A DNA stretch of 64,000 bases. Origin: Apteryx mantelli (lineage: Eukaryota; Chordata; Aves; Apterygiformes; Apterygidae). Made by a program: the position numbers and the translations under genes. Numbering within the stretch: position 1 is the first letter of the stretch; each line of letters starts with the position of its first letter. Of the stretch, positions 1-13,395 are shown piece after piece. The notes beneath the pieces were generated by a model. The model did no database searches and was not told where the DNA came from. It saw only the letters and a program-made list of their open reading frames with translations. The stretch is taken from the NCBI RefSeq assembly GCF_036417845.1, contig NC_089978.1, positions 137,262,288 to 137,326,287 on the forward strand. Reading direction: 5' to 3'.

Positions 1-2536
1 ACAGCTGCCTGCAGTTCTCATCTAACAGTTGAAGCAGCTGGGTCACAGAATGGATTCCTGAGAGAGCTTGAGATGCCAAAACTGCAGCAGTTCAAGGGTA
101 GAGTAGATGAAATTTAAAACAGGAGTGATAGGATGACTGATTTCGTAAACTGTAGACAGTTTTAAACCTCTGGTGATGTCCACAGCGGCAGCAGGATGTG
201 ATCAGGGGACTTGTGCTTTGCTCCCATCCTGTTCCCCACATTGGAATTATTCCAATTCACATTGGCCATGCTGACATACCATGAAAGGCAATGAGAAAAC
301 ACTTAAAGACTATTACTTAGAGAGGATGGATTTGGGGGAAAGAAGTGAGGGTCCTGTATCCCTTTCTGCCACAGGCATGTGTTATGTTTTGTCTCAGTCT
401 TTTCATAGGGAAAGTAGTTGTCTGACTTTTTCCCTGCTGCACATGCTCATGTTGCAGTTGCATCCAGCTCTGATACAGGAAATATGTATTGTGACATCTC
501 TCCATACCCAACAAAGCAAAACTCCCCAACATGCTCAGTGAAGTTATTGTGTGTTCAGCATTGGAAGCAGAGGTGCTTCCAAGCTTCCTTACAAGGACAC
601 TGAAAATTTCCCCTGTGATTCTCGTAAGTGTTTGGGAGCTTTAGACAGTGGGTGGTTCCCCCCACCCCCACCGCCCGGGATGTCTGCTGATGGTTAGGTG
701 CAAGGGGGTCTGGAAATAACCACCAATGCAATGTAGTTCATCCCCATCTCTTTTTCTCTCTCTGCCTAGGCATCCCTCTTTACACTGTGCTACTGGTTTG
801 CTTGATGTTGGCTGTCATGGACTTGGTTACTTGCAGAATTACTCTGCCTCCCATGGGAATTCCTATGAGAATCTTACATGACACCCACTCCTTGTCTCAC
901 TTCTTCACCAAACTGGTGAATCTCACTAGATGCAAAGCACTTTCAAAAGCCCCAGGCAAACTAGAAAGGGGGTTTGGAAGGGGCAGAAGGGTCACAGGGG
1001 AAGTGGAAGAAAGTAACCATGCATATGATTATAAAAACATAAGCCAGACTCACAGATAAGGTGAAAATGAATGCAAGAAAATACTGTTTTAGTTTTTCTT
1101 TCATGGCCTGCGAAGCAGCACAACCAAAAGGAGCCAATTGTACCCTGAACTATCTGTCCTGCTGGTGAAAGTATCTCAGGGAGAAGTGAGCATATTTGCC
1201 CAAAAGGTTAAGTCTGTGCCTCTTCATTGCGCTAGGTTAGTGCTCATCACAGGGCAGAACTGAACCCTCTTTTAGCGAAGGTACTGTTCTCTGATCTCAA
1301 GTATGCAGTTTGAGTAGAAGTTTTAGGTTTGTGGAGGGCAGATGTTATAATGGGGTAGAGCTGGTATGGCAAGCCTGCTAGATGGCAGGAACTTCTGTTC
1401 CTCTGGCTGCTTGTGGGTGCTGACAGGTGAGCCCCAGCAGCTTTAGATGCCACTGCGAGTAATGATTTGGGGTTATGTCTTCCCTCTGCAGTGGTTCAGT
1501 TAAGTTGCAGCAAAATGCTCTTGAGTTTTGTGGGGGATGTGCTTTGATCTCCTTCCTAGTAAAGGTGATGGGAACTTCACCTCTGACCTGGATTTGGCAG
1601 GAAACTGTAAATGCTGTTGCTAAGTAGCTCGCAGGTTTAATTAAAGCACAACTACCTCCTGCTTCTGATTTCACTGTACACTGCTCATAAATCAGGTATG
1701 AAGCTGCATAACAGCTATTTTGAGCAAGTGCTAAAAGACAGCCAGCTTTTAGGCCCTCTGTAGCACAATACTATTGGCCATTGTTCTAAAGACCTGCTCT
1801 GTGACTAGGGTGGGAACCTTATTTCCTTAACCTGACATGGTGGTGTTAAGGGTAAGACACAAGGTAAAGCTAATTTTATGCTTTATTAGCAGCTTTGCAT
1901 TTCCTTCAGATTCTCTCACTGACAGTAGCAGAAGATGACCTCCCTATGGATAATAAACATAGAAATCTGTTTTCTGCCACATTAAGGACTGGCAAACAAC
2001 AGTAGTGCTATGAGAACTCATCCTAAAACCCAGACAGTAGCCTGGCTGGGCAGTGGGCCATAGTGCAAATATTTATTGGAGTGATAATTTTGATTGTAGT
2101 TTTCTCCAAAACTTCCTTGCCTGTTGGAGGCTGAGGAACTATGGGGCTGGATCCTCTGAGACATGGTGTGCAACTGCACAAATGTGTGCTATGGGGCATT
2201 CCTTCAAATAATGTTTTTTTTCTTCCTACAGAAAAATGGCATTGGATTGTGCTGGTGGGAGATCAGTAGGCAACCCTGGATTTGCTTACTGAATCTTTAA
2301 AAACAGAGTTCTGCCATTCAGTGGCTTTTGAATAGGTTATGAGTATAGGTTACTTGCTCGAGTCTAGGTAAGAACATTTAATTTCACTTTGTTTCAGCAC
2401 CAACCCAGTGAGAGCATTACTGTGGAATAGTTACCTGAGAATTTGTCTCAGAAATTCTGTCCTCTCAGAGTAGGGGGAAGGAGCCAGTGCCATTTATTGT
2501 AACACTGAAGCCTTTCTTTTGTTTATCTCTTTGCAG
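1..2536 (+). other. TSPAN9: TSPAN9 intron upstream of the first coding exon in the window
   Basis: No exon could be recognised here. The first coding exon begins with a clean acceptor (TTTGCAG) ending at 2536. The preceding 21 residues of the protein (N-terminus and first half of transmembrane segment 1) must be encoded to the left of the window. Short ORFs in this stretch look like chance and show no family motif. No recognisable repeat was seen. Confidence 0.7.
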
Positions 2537-5500
2537 TTATGTGGCTGTGGGCTGCTGGGCGTGGGAATCTGGCTGTCAGTGTCACAAGGAAACTTCGCCA
2601 CATTTTCTCCCAGCTTTCCGTCGCTTTCAGCTGCCAACCTAGTCATTGCCATTGGCACAGTCATCATGGTGACCGGCTTTCTGGGCTGTCTAGGTGCTAT
2701 CAAGGAAAACAAGTGCCTCCTGTTGAGTGTAAGACATCAATTCCCCTTTTCACTAAGACCAGTGACCTTTGCTTTGTGAATATTTTATTTAAATGACCAG
2801 TGCAAAATAGTTCTGTGGATCACTAGTATTGCTCCTGGCTTTCAACATCTTGAGTCTTGCAGTAGGACATTCCACAGATTTACAGTAATATCACTGACAT
2901 ATTTGCAAATGTATTCTTGTTACTGTGCACCATGGTGTATTAGATAGCAAAGCAAATTGTGATCAGATGCCTCTGGAAAATTAAACATCAACTGTAGGAC
3001 TAATTTGATGGTCTTTCTGGAAGAGTCTATTGGAAGGATTGTCTGACAAATCTTAAGCACAGCTGCTTTTGGATGCCACTCACAGCCACTCATAGCTGTT
3101 CTCAATTTTGCTCTTATCTAAGGCCTGTGTCAGAGGTTATTGGAATCCATCTGTCTCAAAGTTAAGAAGTTAGAGTCTCTGCCAGGCCTTATAGGTATAT
3201 AAAAAAAGCCCTGAGCCTTGGCAGCCTTTATCCAATAGTGAAGCACAGAAATGGGAAGTCCTCTCAGACAATACACTGTGGATCACTGCTCTCACATCAA
3301 CACAGGAGACTTCATCATGCCCCCCCACCCCCCTTAGGAGGAGATGGGTATTGTGGCAGAGGGTGAGAGGAGGGCTTTCAAAGCAGCCAGATTCCGATTC
3401 AGTCAGAGCTTGTGAGTCACAACTGCTGTGACATTGAAGAGCATGCAGTTTTCCTTGTGTAGAAAGCTCCCTTAGCTGGTGGTAGGGAACAGCTGAGCAG
3501 CATTCCTTAGACTACCTCAGAGAATTAAAATGGGGCAGAAATGCACACCTGTTGTTCACCAGCTGAAACTTTTTTTTTTTTTAAAAGAGTGTGCTTATAT
3601 TCTTACAAGGTTCTGCAGAAGTCTTTTTATATCATGGGTTATATCATGAGTTTCTGACTGGAGAGCTTGCCGCACCTCATACCTCATCTCCCCCAGTGCT
3701 TGTGTGGGGGTTGCCATGTCTATGCAGCATACTACTGCTACTACTGTAAAGATCTCTAGTGGGCATGAAAAGTAGTGAGAAACTGCTGGAGTTCATGCTT
3801 GGGCTGCCCCTGCAGAGAGGTATTTCAGCTACAGAGAGTTAGGGATAGAAGCGCAGAGTAATATAATGATTATGCAAACAGGCAGTCAGGTATGGTTAAA
3901 GCCTACCTGTTAGGAAATCATTCCTGTGCCAGGTCACATTGATCATTGTGGTAATGGGCTTAGCATCTGTTTTGTAGACTGTACGGAGGCTATTATGGCT
4001 GCATGCTGTGACAGCAGTCAAAACAAGCAAGATACAAGCACCACTGAAACCTGAAATTGATAATAGGGCAAAACCTAAGATTTAGAGAACGCTGTCAGTG
4101 AGCTTCCTCAGGAATGGAGAACCCTATGGGAGCTATAGGGGCAATATTGTATTAATATGCCTGAGTAGTTTGAAATCAGATTTGCATGTTTTTGGAAACA
4201 GAGGGAGGGTTTGGAGGACAAGGGCTATAGTCTTCAGATTTTCACAAACAGCAAAGGACTCAGAAAACCCCACAGTGTTGAGTGTCTTCTGCTATATTTT
4301 ATGTATAGCAGTGTCAAAAATGTTTGGGGACTTCTGTAACACACTGGAAGAAGTACGGTGCCCAAACATAGAGAGGATGTATGTCAGGAAAGAAAGATGC
4401 TCTCAGTGAGATATGATGTAAGACACTTCCTGTGTAGAGAGTTTGGATGGGGTGAAAGGTGAAAGAGGCTCTCTGGGTTACCAGGGTTTCTAGAAGAAGT
4501 CTGTGGAAACTACATGGGATAGCTCTTACTGCTTCTAGTGTCCATTTTTGTGGCTATTCCACAATGGGATTTAAGGGATTTAAATCTATGGGATTTAAGG
4601 TCAGATTGTCATGACCACTGTCTGTCATCTAGAAACCCCAGGGCTGCACTTTATTTGGCAAGTGTGTATACACAGTCTGTTCTTCTTTGTTCTAGTTTTT
4701 CATCGTTTTGCTGATAATTCTCCTGGCAGAGCTGATATTACTCATTTTGTTCTTTGTTTATATGGACAAGGTAAGCAAATATGCCATATAGATTGATTAT
4801 AATTTCTAGCAGGTAAACCATGTTCTGTTTGCTTTTGATTGATGAAGGTATGTGGGTTCTCCTTGCTCTTCACTTTGAAGGTCTAACCTTGAGATCTTGG
4901 CTGTTTTATGCAAGTTCTTTCTGCAGGGTGAGGAGGACAAACAGGAGGAAAGATAAGAACCTGCTGAGCTTATCAGTTTCCTCCCCAAAACAAAACTCCT
5001 GGTCCAGGGCCTCCTTTTTAGTCTTCTCCTAAAAGCTAAGATACCCTTCATTATAGCTGTTTTCTGTCTCCGCAAGAAGCTGAGCATCTTTTGGACCTGG
5101 GTCGTGGGCGAGGAGCCACATCATGCCTCATTAGCCTCTTAAGGTCAATAATCCCCTTCAACAGGACTAGAGGAGTGAAATCTGGGATTTTCACAGATGT
5201 TTCCAGATGCACTTCTGCCAGCAGGCGACTCACTTGACCAGGCTGTCCCAGACAGTTTGACAAAAGGTGGGGGGCAGATCAAGAAGCAGCTTCTCATAAA
5301 GCCCATCTGTAGGAAGCTAGCCTGCTATCTAATAGAGGTTAAGAAAAATGGATGTAAATGGCTGGTCTAGCAGATATGTATGACTGGAAAAATCCTCAGA
5401 GAACTGGAGAGCTCTGCTATACACAGGACAAAATCTAAGGGATGGGCATATCCAGCCTGATTTTAAAACAAAGCTCCTATCAGATTTGTATCTCTTTCCA

Positions 5501-8312
5501 GGTTGTCATTATGATGCCTGCCTATTTCAGGGATCTGGGGTGAACTTATGATTTTGAATGGGATGTGAAAGAGGGATGAAACAGATCCTATGAAATAATT
5601 AACCTTAATGGCCAGGACCTATAGGTTAATCCTTGCTCCACTGCCAGCTCACTGTTGAGTTGCAGGCTGTTTTTAGCCTTTTTCCAGAGTCTCCTTGGGT
5701 TTGGCTGTCAGAGCCGAGGTGCCTTTCTCTTTGCATCCAGGATCGCAGGCTCTGACTGAAGTTGATACAAGAAATGGGACATATCAGATCCTGTGTCAAG
5801 CATTCTAGCTTTCTTCTCTTAAAGAAAGAAGGGCAGATTTGCAAAACATTAAAGCCCACAAGCCTGTCCCCACAAGAACAACAATAATGTCCTTTTTCAA
5901 TTGGTTTTGTATTGGTCATTGATTATAGCCTTCTAGAACCTGTGCAAGGGACAACTACATTACAACTGGGAGGTTGGGACTTTGGTTTTAAGATTTTAGC
6001 AAGTGAAAGTAGTGTTACTGTCAGAAAAGGTTGCTCTGGGGTATTGCCAACAGTCATCTCTTTGCCAAAATTAGTGTAAGCTCAGCAGGTTTCTGCTGAT
6101 CACTCTTCAGTTAGTTTGGATCAGGTGATGACTGTATGATGGACCCTTAGTAGAAGGGAAGCTGTTTGCTCTCCTACCTCATGAGAATTAATCCAGGATT
6201 TTGCAAGGTGAGGGAGAGACTAGGTCTGGGCAGATGCTGAAAGTCCCACTGCTTTGCAAGAGTGTTGAAAGTATGAGGGAGCTTTTGTACCCAGGTCAAG
6301 TGTCTGGTGATAGAAGGTAAGGGAGATGTGTTCTGTACGCAGGTCTGTACCATTGGGTTCTTTCCTCAGAATAACAGTGCACTGACTTGCTGTATTTTTT
6401 ATGTGATGCAGGTCAGTGAGAGCGCAAGGAAGGATCTGAAGGAAGGTATGAAGCTGTACAATTCAGAAAATAATGTTGGACTGAAAAATGCCTGGAATAT
6501 CATTCAAGCAGAGGTAATGGAAAAATTAACAATTTGGCCATAATAGGCTGTCTCATTCTCTTAACTGCGACAACCATGCCCCATCTAAAAGATAGTTAGT
6601 GCAGGCTTTGATTTCTGGTTTTGAACTCTTGAACATCCAGGGAGTACTCTGTAACCCAGGAACAAAGTGTACTTGTAAGGTGAAAGAGGCTCACCTCTCT
6701 TAGATTCTCTGCATCTATCACCTGAAAGGATGATCTGAGTGAGATGAGAAGCAGCAAAACCTGCACAGATGGTAAGTCAGAACTGCAGCTTGAATCCTAG
6801 CTAGGCTTTGGCAGGTCTGCAGTTGTGGGCAGATTGGGCTCATGTCTCTATGACAAGAATGACTTGTCATAGTCCCCCCATAGTGTGGGACAGTTTGGGT
6901 TTTGTTTGTTTGTTTTTAAGTGTTTGCTTTTAGAGAGGTGCTGGGCACAAAGTACTTAAAAATGCAAAAGTGTTGTGGCAGCCCTGTTGAAAATATACCA
7001 TGGTTTAGTAGAAATAAAAGTTTATGGTGGTATTCTTTTTTCAGTGGTGCAAGTTAATAAGTTCATTTATTGACCCTGTACTTTTGCCATAGATGAAATG
7101 CTGTGGTGTGAATGACTTTACGGATTGGTACCCAGTACTGGGAGAAAACACTGTCCCAGACCGATGTTGTACAGAAAACTCCCAAGATTGTGGACGGAAC
7201 TCCACCGAATTAGTGTGGAAAACGGTAAGGCTCACTTTGCCCAAGCTGTAGACTTTGGGAGGAGTGGGAAGGAAGAAAAGAAAGGGAGAGCATGTGAAAG
7301 AAATGTGACCTTGGGAATTCCATTTTCATCTTTCAGGGCTGTTACGAGAAAGTTATGATTTGGTTCGATGAGAATAAGCATGTCCTTGGCTCAATTGGGA
7401 TGTGCATCCTCATAATGCAGGTAATTCCAGTATGATATGTGTCAACATGGCCTTAATTTGTTACTGTCAGCATTCTTGTTTCTGCTGTGTGAAAAGTGGT
7501 CCTCAACCACTTTGAGTTTGGTCATGTTTTCAAAAATGTCAGATTTGTTTTACTAGTCCATTTGAGGTCATCTACTCAGAAAGCAAAAGTAGGTCAGCTG
7601 TCAGTCCCTCAAAGAAGACATGTTACAGTGGGGTTTTGCTTATGTGCATTTGACTTCAGAGCACCACTTCGGAGTTTTCAGGTTTAGCCATTTGTTACTT
7701 TGTCCCTTAAGGAAGTATTCTTTTTTAGTTTTGGAAGCCTGTTCTGGAAATTGCCAAAATGAGTTAAATCATGGCCACTGAATTGAGTAGGTGAATGTTT
7801 CTTTAAAAAAAAAAATGCAAAGGATCATCATCATCTGTTAAGGCTTTTTGCCTCTGGCATAACTATGGTATTTTGGGGGGGAGAATGCCAGATCCCCATA
7901 TTTTTGGTCACAGTTACCTGGCTAACCAAGCAGAAACCCTTGAGTAAAAAAGAAAAGTGATTCATGTGTCAGTTCTGAAAAATTGTTGCACATGTGACAA
8001 AGAGCCCTGAGAGCTCTTTTGTGTCTCCATCTGTGCTCTTAACAGATACATCTTCAGATATTGCTGTGGGCTTGAACAACACACACCCAAGTTTACTGGT
8101 CAGTGTTGTAGCTCTGGGCTTAAGAAATGTGACTAGCCTAGAATGACTTTTAGAACTGCAGTTGGACTGCGAACACTGGTCAGCAGTGCCGTTTTGGCAG
8201 TCTTCCTGTACTGAAACCTTCACTGTTTGCTTTCCTTCAGATACTTGGCATGGCCTTTTCCATGACACTCTTCCAGCAGATTCACAGGACTGGCAAAAAA
8301 TATGATGCCTAA
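2537..8312 (+). CDS. TSPAN9: Tetraspanin-9, 3' six coding exons (5' part outside window)
   Basis: Four-pass membrane protein that organises tetraspanin-enriched microdomains with integrins and other surface receptors (family knowledge). Coding exons are 2537-2728, 4696-4770, 6412-6513, 7093-7224, 7337-7420 and 8241-8312, all with AG/GT borders and all phase 0. Together they encode 218 residues. Human TSPAN9 as I recall it has 239, so only the first 21 residues are missing. The second exon carries transmembrane segment 3 (LLIILLAELILLILFFVY). The large extracellular loop has the family signature CCG (KCCGVNDF), PDRCC, a further DCG and GCYEK, i.e. six cysteines, with an N-glycosylation site NST. 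Transmembrane segment 4 spans the last two exons, and the C-terminus ends in HRTGKKYDA before TAA. The near identity to mammalian TSPAN9 over the whole length makes the assignment secure. No damage was seen. Confidence 0.96.
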
Positions 8313-8995
8313 AGTCTCTGAAACATTAATCACATCAGCCCTTCTATCCCACCATAAAAATGAACAAATGGAATGACCACAAAGAGTATTGAGCCTGACC
8401 CTGCTGAGAGAATCCGTCCTATTGACTGATCGACTTCGTCGTTACTTGTCCGATTATTATCACAACTTGTGACTCATTTTTTGTCTGTTTCACATTTGCC
8501 ATTTATTTGCCAAAAAGGGGTGGTGGTGGGGAACCCGGACAAATGGGTTTCTATACTAAGTCATAGATCTGCTATTAGAATGTTTCCTTAACTTTATTTA
8601 AGAAAATGTTTTGCTGTACTAATCCATACCATATGCGCTCAAATGATGTGTGTTCAACTTTAAGGGAGAATTCTACAAAGTCTTCTGTTTCAATCTTCAT
8701 GTCCAACTTACTGGAAGACTTGGAAAAGCCACTCAAACTGAGAGTTCTAGGAACTGGAGCTGCTTGGTTTGCAGCTTCTTGTACCTTATGGTGTATACTT
8801 TTTTATTATGATAATGATTATTATTATGATGATGGATGTAGTTTAGAATTTAGTTGCCTGATTTATAACTTTTTACAGTTTCTGTTTTACACATTTATTG
8901 TACCTTAATTTGGGAACTACTGTGCGATCTCCAGAGGACGTGTTTTTCAAAGCTGGTGGTTGGTGGGGGCAAATAAAGACATAACTTTTCTCAAG
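8313..8995 (+). terminator. TSPAN9: TSPAN9 3'UTR with poly(A) signal AATAAA at 8972-8977
   Basis: After the stop codon comes an AT-rich stretch without coding potential, containing a short ATTATTATGATGATG-like low-complexity tract near 8810-8835. A canonical AATAAA at 8972-8977 is the likely poly(A) signal, which would put the transcript end roughly 15-25 bases further on. The exact cleavage site is inferred. Confidence 0.7.
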
Positions 8996-9849
8996 TCCAT
9001 GAAAAGGCGTCTTCCACCTTTGTCAGGGCCTTAATGCCCTTACTGTATCAAAGGTGGTCCTTTCACATCAGAGGCTCTTTTCCTTGGACAGAATGCAATG
9101 CCCTCCCATTGGGCTGGATGGCGAGCTTCCTGCTCCCGTGAGGCTAAGTTCTAATGCTTTTATTCACCCAAAGCAATATCCGGCTCTGCAATTGCTGCCC
9201 CTCACTGAGTGCTTTGATGTCACCCTACTTCAAAGGCTAAGAGTATTTACTGAGCAAGTGGTTGTTCCCTGGCACAAAGGAGAGAATTGCAGTCTGACTT
9301 GCTGAGCAGTTGGCAGCAGACTTTACAAGCTGTGTTGTCAGTTTCCAAAATGTCACCCAAGGCATGGTATGCTACTGGGTATGAGAAAGGGGGATGGCAA
9401 TTTGTTGGTGCCCTTGTCATACCATGCCCTTCATTGAAGGGGTTTCCTCAGACAGATGACAGCTGTCTCCCTGAGCTGACAAGGTGGCTTTGGGCAGTGA
9501 GGAAGGTAAGGTTGATTAAAGGTGAGCAGATGTTTCAGGAAAGGGGTGATTTCTGAAACAGCACTTGGAGCCAATATGTGTTTTCACACCTCCAGCATAG
9601 AACTGGTTCTTGCTGGGGAGCTGCCAAGTCCATCCAGTGTGGTAGTTCAGAGATGCATATTTTTACCCACATTCCTGCTTGAATATATATTTCTCTAGTT
9701 TGAATGCTGCTTCGCTGCAAGCAGCCCCCGTTTCCATTTTATTCCAGGTTTTTGCAGAGGTCCGTCTTAAGTTGTGTTGCTTTGTGAAGGAAGGAAGCAT
9801 CACCCATTGGAGGATGCCTAGTCAGGGTTCAACACCATGCTTTTTGCAT
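8996..9849. other. Intergenic, nothing recognised
   Basis: No gene, RNA or repeat could be identified. ORFs of up to 89 codons occur but lack splice context or motifs. Confidence 0.5.
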
Positions 9850-10120
9850 TAGTAGCAGTCAGAAGGGACCTTCAGAGGTTACTTTGTCTGACATCATTCT
9901 CAAAGGGGGACTGTGACCCATGTGAGATGGGGTTGACTGTGACATTGTTGGACTGAATCTCAGAAACTGCTGAGGATGGTGATTTTGTACCGCTGCAGTA
10001 TCCCTTTCAGTGCCATGCCACGTCAAACTAATCTCCTGGTAAAGAGGTTTCTCCTAACGTCCAGTCTGAATATTTTTATTTTAAACTCTAAAAATACGTC
10101 GTTTTTAATGTATCATTCAA
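9850..10120 (-). mobile_element. Old CR1 LINE 3'-end fragment
   Basis: The stretch beginning near AGAAGGGACCTTCAGAGG resembles, read on the minus strand, the 3' terminal region of CR1 elements. It continues with the degenerate line about preserving 'CTCCTGGTAAAGAGGTTTC', which matches the region encoding the C-terminal part of ORF2. It is strongly diverged and has no recognisable terminal octamers, so the borders are approximate. Confidence 0.5.
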
Positions 10121-12539
10121 CCAGTCTTTTGCTGGTGGGCTGAAATAGTTCTTGGACCAGTTCCTATCTGGGAGGTGTTGGGAGGTGTTTATCTTCCTAC
10201 CAGGTCCTGCATACATCTGTACATCTGGCAGCAATAATGTTTTGTGTGAACTGTATTTCATTTTCAAGTTCCTATGAGGTCAGTGTGACAAGAAGGAGTA
10301 TGGGAGATGGAGGTGAATTTGGCTGTTGCAGTGAAAGAGGAGGTTATTATTCTTAGAGCATGGCCTTTGCCCATCTGAGCATGGTGTCCAAAGTTTCTCA
10401 GGCCTCTTGTTTCCAACAGAAGCAGACAGCACCATATAGGCTCAGCTATTTCATTTGTATTGCCTTTGAAAGAGTCAGGAGAGGAGTGGGGGAAAGCACA
10501 GAAACTGAATCTAGGTTTACTTCCATTTCTAAAAAAAAACTGGGACCAGGAGCATCTGACCCCACTGGAGATGGATGTTCCATGTTGAAGAAGGGTCTCT
10601 GATGCCCAACATACTTGCTGCTACGTGTGAGACTGTATCCAGAGTTGCTAAGATGGGTTCCCATTTTTGCAAGACAAGATGATTTTCATTTGATGGATTC
10701 GCTGCTCTCTCCCTTTGGACAGAGGTGCTTAGCTTTTTTTGGAAAGAGATGCTTAGGTTTCTCTATCTTTCTCTGGGATTCAAAAAGAGCATGATTGACC
10801 AGGAGCATTCATATCTGTCCTTTTGGGTCGCACAGTGGTACCTGCCACATCTTAAATTTTAATCTGCAGTCAGTTTTTGTACAAAAATGGTAAAATATAT
10901 CAGTAAAATAATAAGGGAATAAAACATGTTTATGAGTAACTCAAGAGATGAAATGTGTAGTTGCAAACTCAGCTATTTTGCCTCCCATCCAAACTTATTT
11001 TTCTAGAATTCTTCATTCTGTTTCATGATCTGATAGCAGCATAGATCCTGAAATCTTTTTTCAGTGACTACTTTTGGCATTTTAAGCACAGTATTAAGTG
11101 AGATAGTTACACAAGTTTCATTTATACATCTCTACAAAGTCACCTACAGGAAGGGAGTCAAGAGCAGGGCTGACTGTGTCTCTAGCTGACTCACTGATGT
11201 GGGAGGAGATGACCAGCATCTCTTGTTGAAGGGAGCAGAAAAGATGCCATTCTCCAGGCAACAAAAAACAGCCTTGGAAAGTGTGAGGCTGCAATAGTCA
11301 GCCTGTCAGAGAAAGCACTAAATGTCCTGTAACTGCTTGATCAAACAAAACTCAGTCTCCTGTATGTATGCACTTTTTTTTACTTATGCTGGTAGGTGGC
11401 CATCGGTGTTTTCCCCACATGTCACTAGTTATTTAACTACAAGTTTTTAGCATGTTTTTAAATAAAAACTGATATTGAGTAAAAGTATTTTTAGTGTACC
11501 CAAATATTGATTTGCATCTGTATAAATGCATACCTCTCTCTAACTTTTGACAGCACAGTTCAGGTGTGTAAAAAGTGCTGTTTCTCTGAATGTTACTTTA
11601 GACTGTAGTATACCTGCTGTCTCATTGTGCTTCATGGTTGGAAGCTGTAACAGAACTTAAGCCGAGATATACTGGGAGAACTGAGCCAAAAGAAAAAAGA
11701 GAGGAAGGTTGGCTGGGCATAGGGCACCTCTGCTCAAAGGCTGCAGGAGTAATCATTCCATTGCCTCCTGGTAGTGCTAGGGCAGTTGTAGAAAGCCCAG
11801 ATGAAGGGCATTGAAAAGAACACACTGTCTGCCCATGGCTAAATGGCACATGAGATGATAAGAGCAATGGCATAATGTCTCCAGGGTGACAGGAGATGTG
11901 TATGTGTTGCATTGAGCTCCCGGTCTATGCTCATGTTAGGCCAACCTCCCTGCTTTCCACCCGCCATTAATACAGGAGCTCACATATAGGAAGGGTGCAA
12001 GTAGAGGACAATGGAACCCCATGGTCTTTCTCGGACAGTGTGTTGGGAAGGCATAGAAAAGGCAAGAAGGGAAAAGGTGTTTTCCTAGCAGAGGGTTCTT
12101 GGGAGGCAGACAGGAGCAGAATGGAATAGGGCATGCTTATAATTCTGATGTAATTTCTTTCCAGAGAGTTGAGCAGTTTCATCCTGTAGGTCACATGTGG
12201 AAACCTGGAGATGTTTGGCCATGTATTGGCCATCTGTGGCCATCTGTTGTGCAGTAGATAATAGACAGTAGCAGATGATGTGCTATTCCTACCAGGTAAT
12301 GTTTGCACCAGTGTTTCTTCTAAAGTTCTACCTACTTTAGCCTTTATATGAAAGATTTTTATTAGGATGATATAATAATAAAGGATTTTTTTTTAAGGTG
12401 CATCTTTGATCTCATTTCTCCCCCACCCCCAATTACCTCAATATCAAAAGGGGGCAAAAAAGCCCAAAAGATGACTTCTAGAGATCCATTCCAACCTAAA
12501 TTTGTCTATGGTGCTACAAAAAGTGTTTGAATGGATGGG
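10121..12539. other. Intergenic, nothing recognised
   Basis: AT-rich to neutral sequence. ORFs of 96 codons (minus, 11622-11912) and 113 codons (minus, 11967-12308) show no domain, repeat or splice context and are probably chance. Nothing else supportable was seen. Confidence 0.5.
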
Positions 12540-13395
12540 TAAATATTGAGCCCTTCAGGGGCTTAGAGGGAGTTGAAAGAAAGGAGGAAGGATGGATAGA
12601 AGTTTGGGCGATTGGATGGGTAGTGGCTGAAAGGAAGAGGGCTGGGGCTGGAGAGGATCTGCATTGAGGGGGAAAGGGCAGGAGATGTAGGACAGAGGGA
12701 GAGGACTAGATTTTGAAGCTCTGTAGGGATAGAGGGTGAGAATGAGTTAGAGCATACATGTGTTAAGTGTAAGCTGGTATATATGACTTTTATGTCTTGC
12801 AGTTAAAAGGCTGAAAGGGAGAAGATGAGCTGGGTAGTATATGGGTTGAGTGGAAGAGGACTGGAGCTGGAGGTTGTACAGTGGAAGTTGTAAGCTTCCC
12901 CCACTAAAGCTGGGGAAGGTATGTGAGGTGAAAGGGAGAGGACTGGAGTTAGTCTGAACTGAGGCGGAGAAGATAAGCTGGATATTATGTGGGTTAAGGA
13001 GAAGACTGGTGCTGGAGCATATGTGCTTTGAGTGACTAGAACTGGAGGATGTTTGTCAGGAGAATGAAGACTGGACCTGGAGCAAGAGGAACTGCATCTG
13101 GAGAAATGTGAATTGAGAGGATTGGAACTGGAGTGAGAATGAGAAGACTAGAATTGGATGGAGAGAGGAAGAGGACTGAAAATAGAGGTCATGTGTGCTG
13201 AGAGGAGGAGGACTGGAAATTGAAAGAGAAGGGGCGTCTGTATGGGGGTGAGGATGTGAGCTGAGATCAGGACAGAGGGCATGCCCCTATGGGGGGGGGG
13301 GGTTGGAATTGGAAAATATATGCACTGAGGGAGAGAGGGACGAGGTACAGAATAATGTGAGATAAGATGGAGAAGATTAAAGCAAGAGGATATCT
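12540..13395. repeat. Tandem-repeat array 1, purine-rich on plus strand
   Basis: Irregular repeats built around a core like GAGAGGACTGGAGCTGGAGG recur about ten times (near 12700, 12855, 12936, 12999, 13034, 13067, 13116, 13142, 13168, 13207), at spacings of about 25-80 bp, or more near the left end. The strand bias is extreme: the plus strand is mostly A and G. A run of about 13 G near 13290 lies inside. No coding function is apparent. Confidence 0.7.

Noticed and set aside
281-1674. Short ORFs of 60-98 codons at the left end
   Set aside because: They lie in a TSPAN9 intron, overlap on both strands and have no motif.
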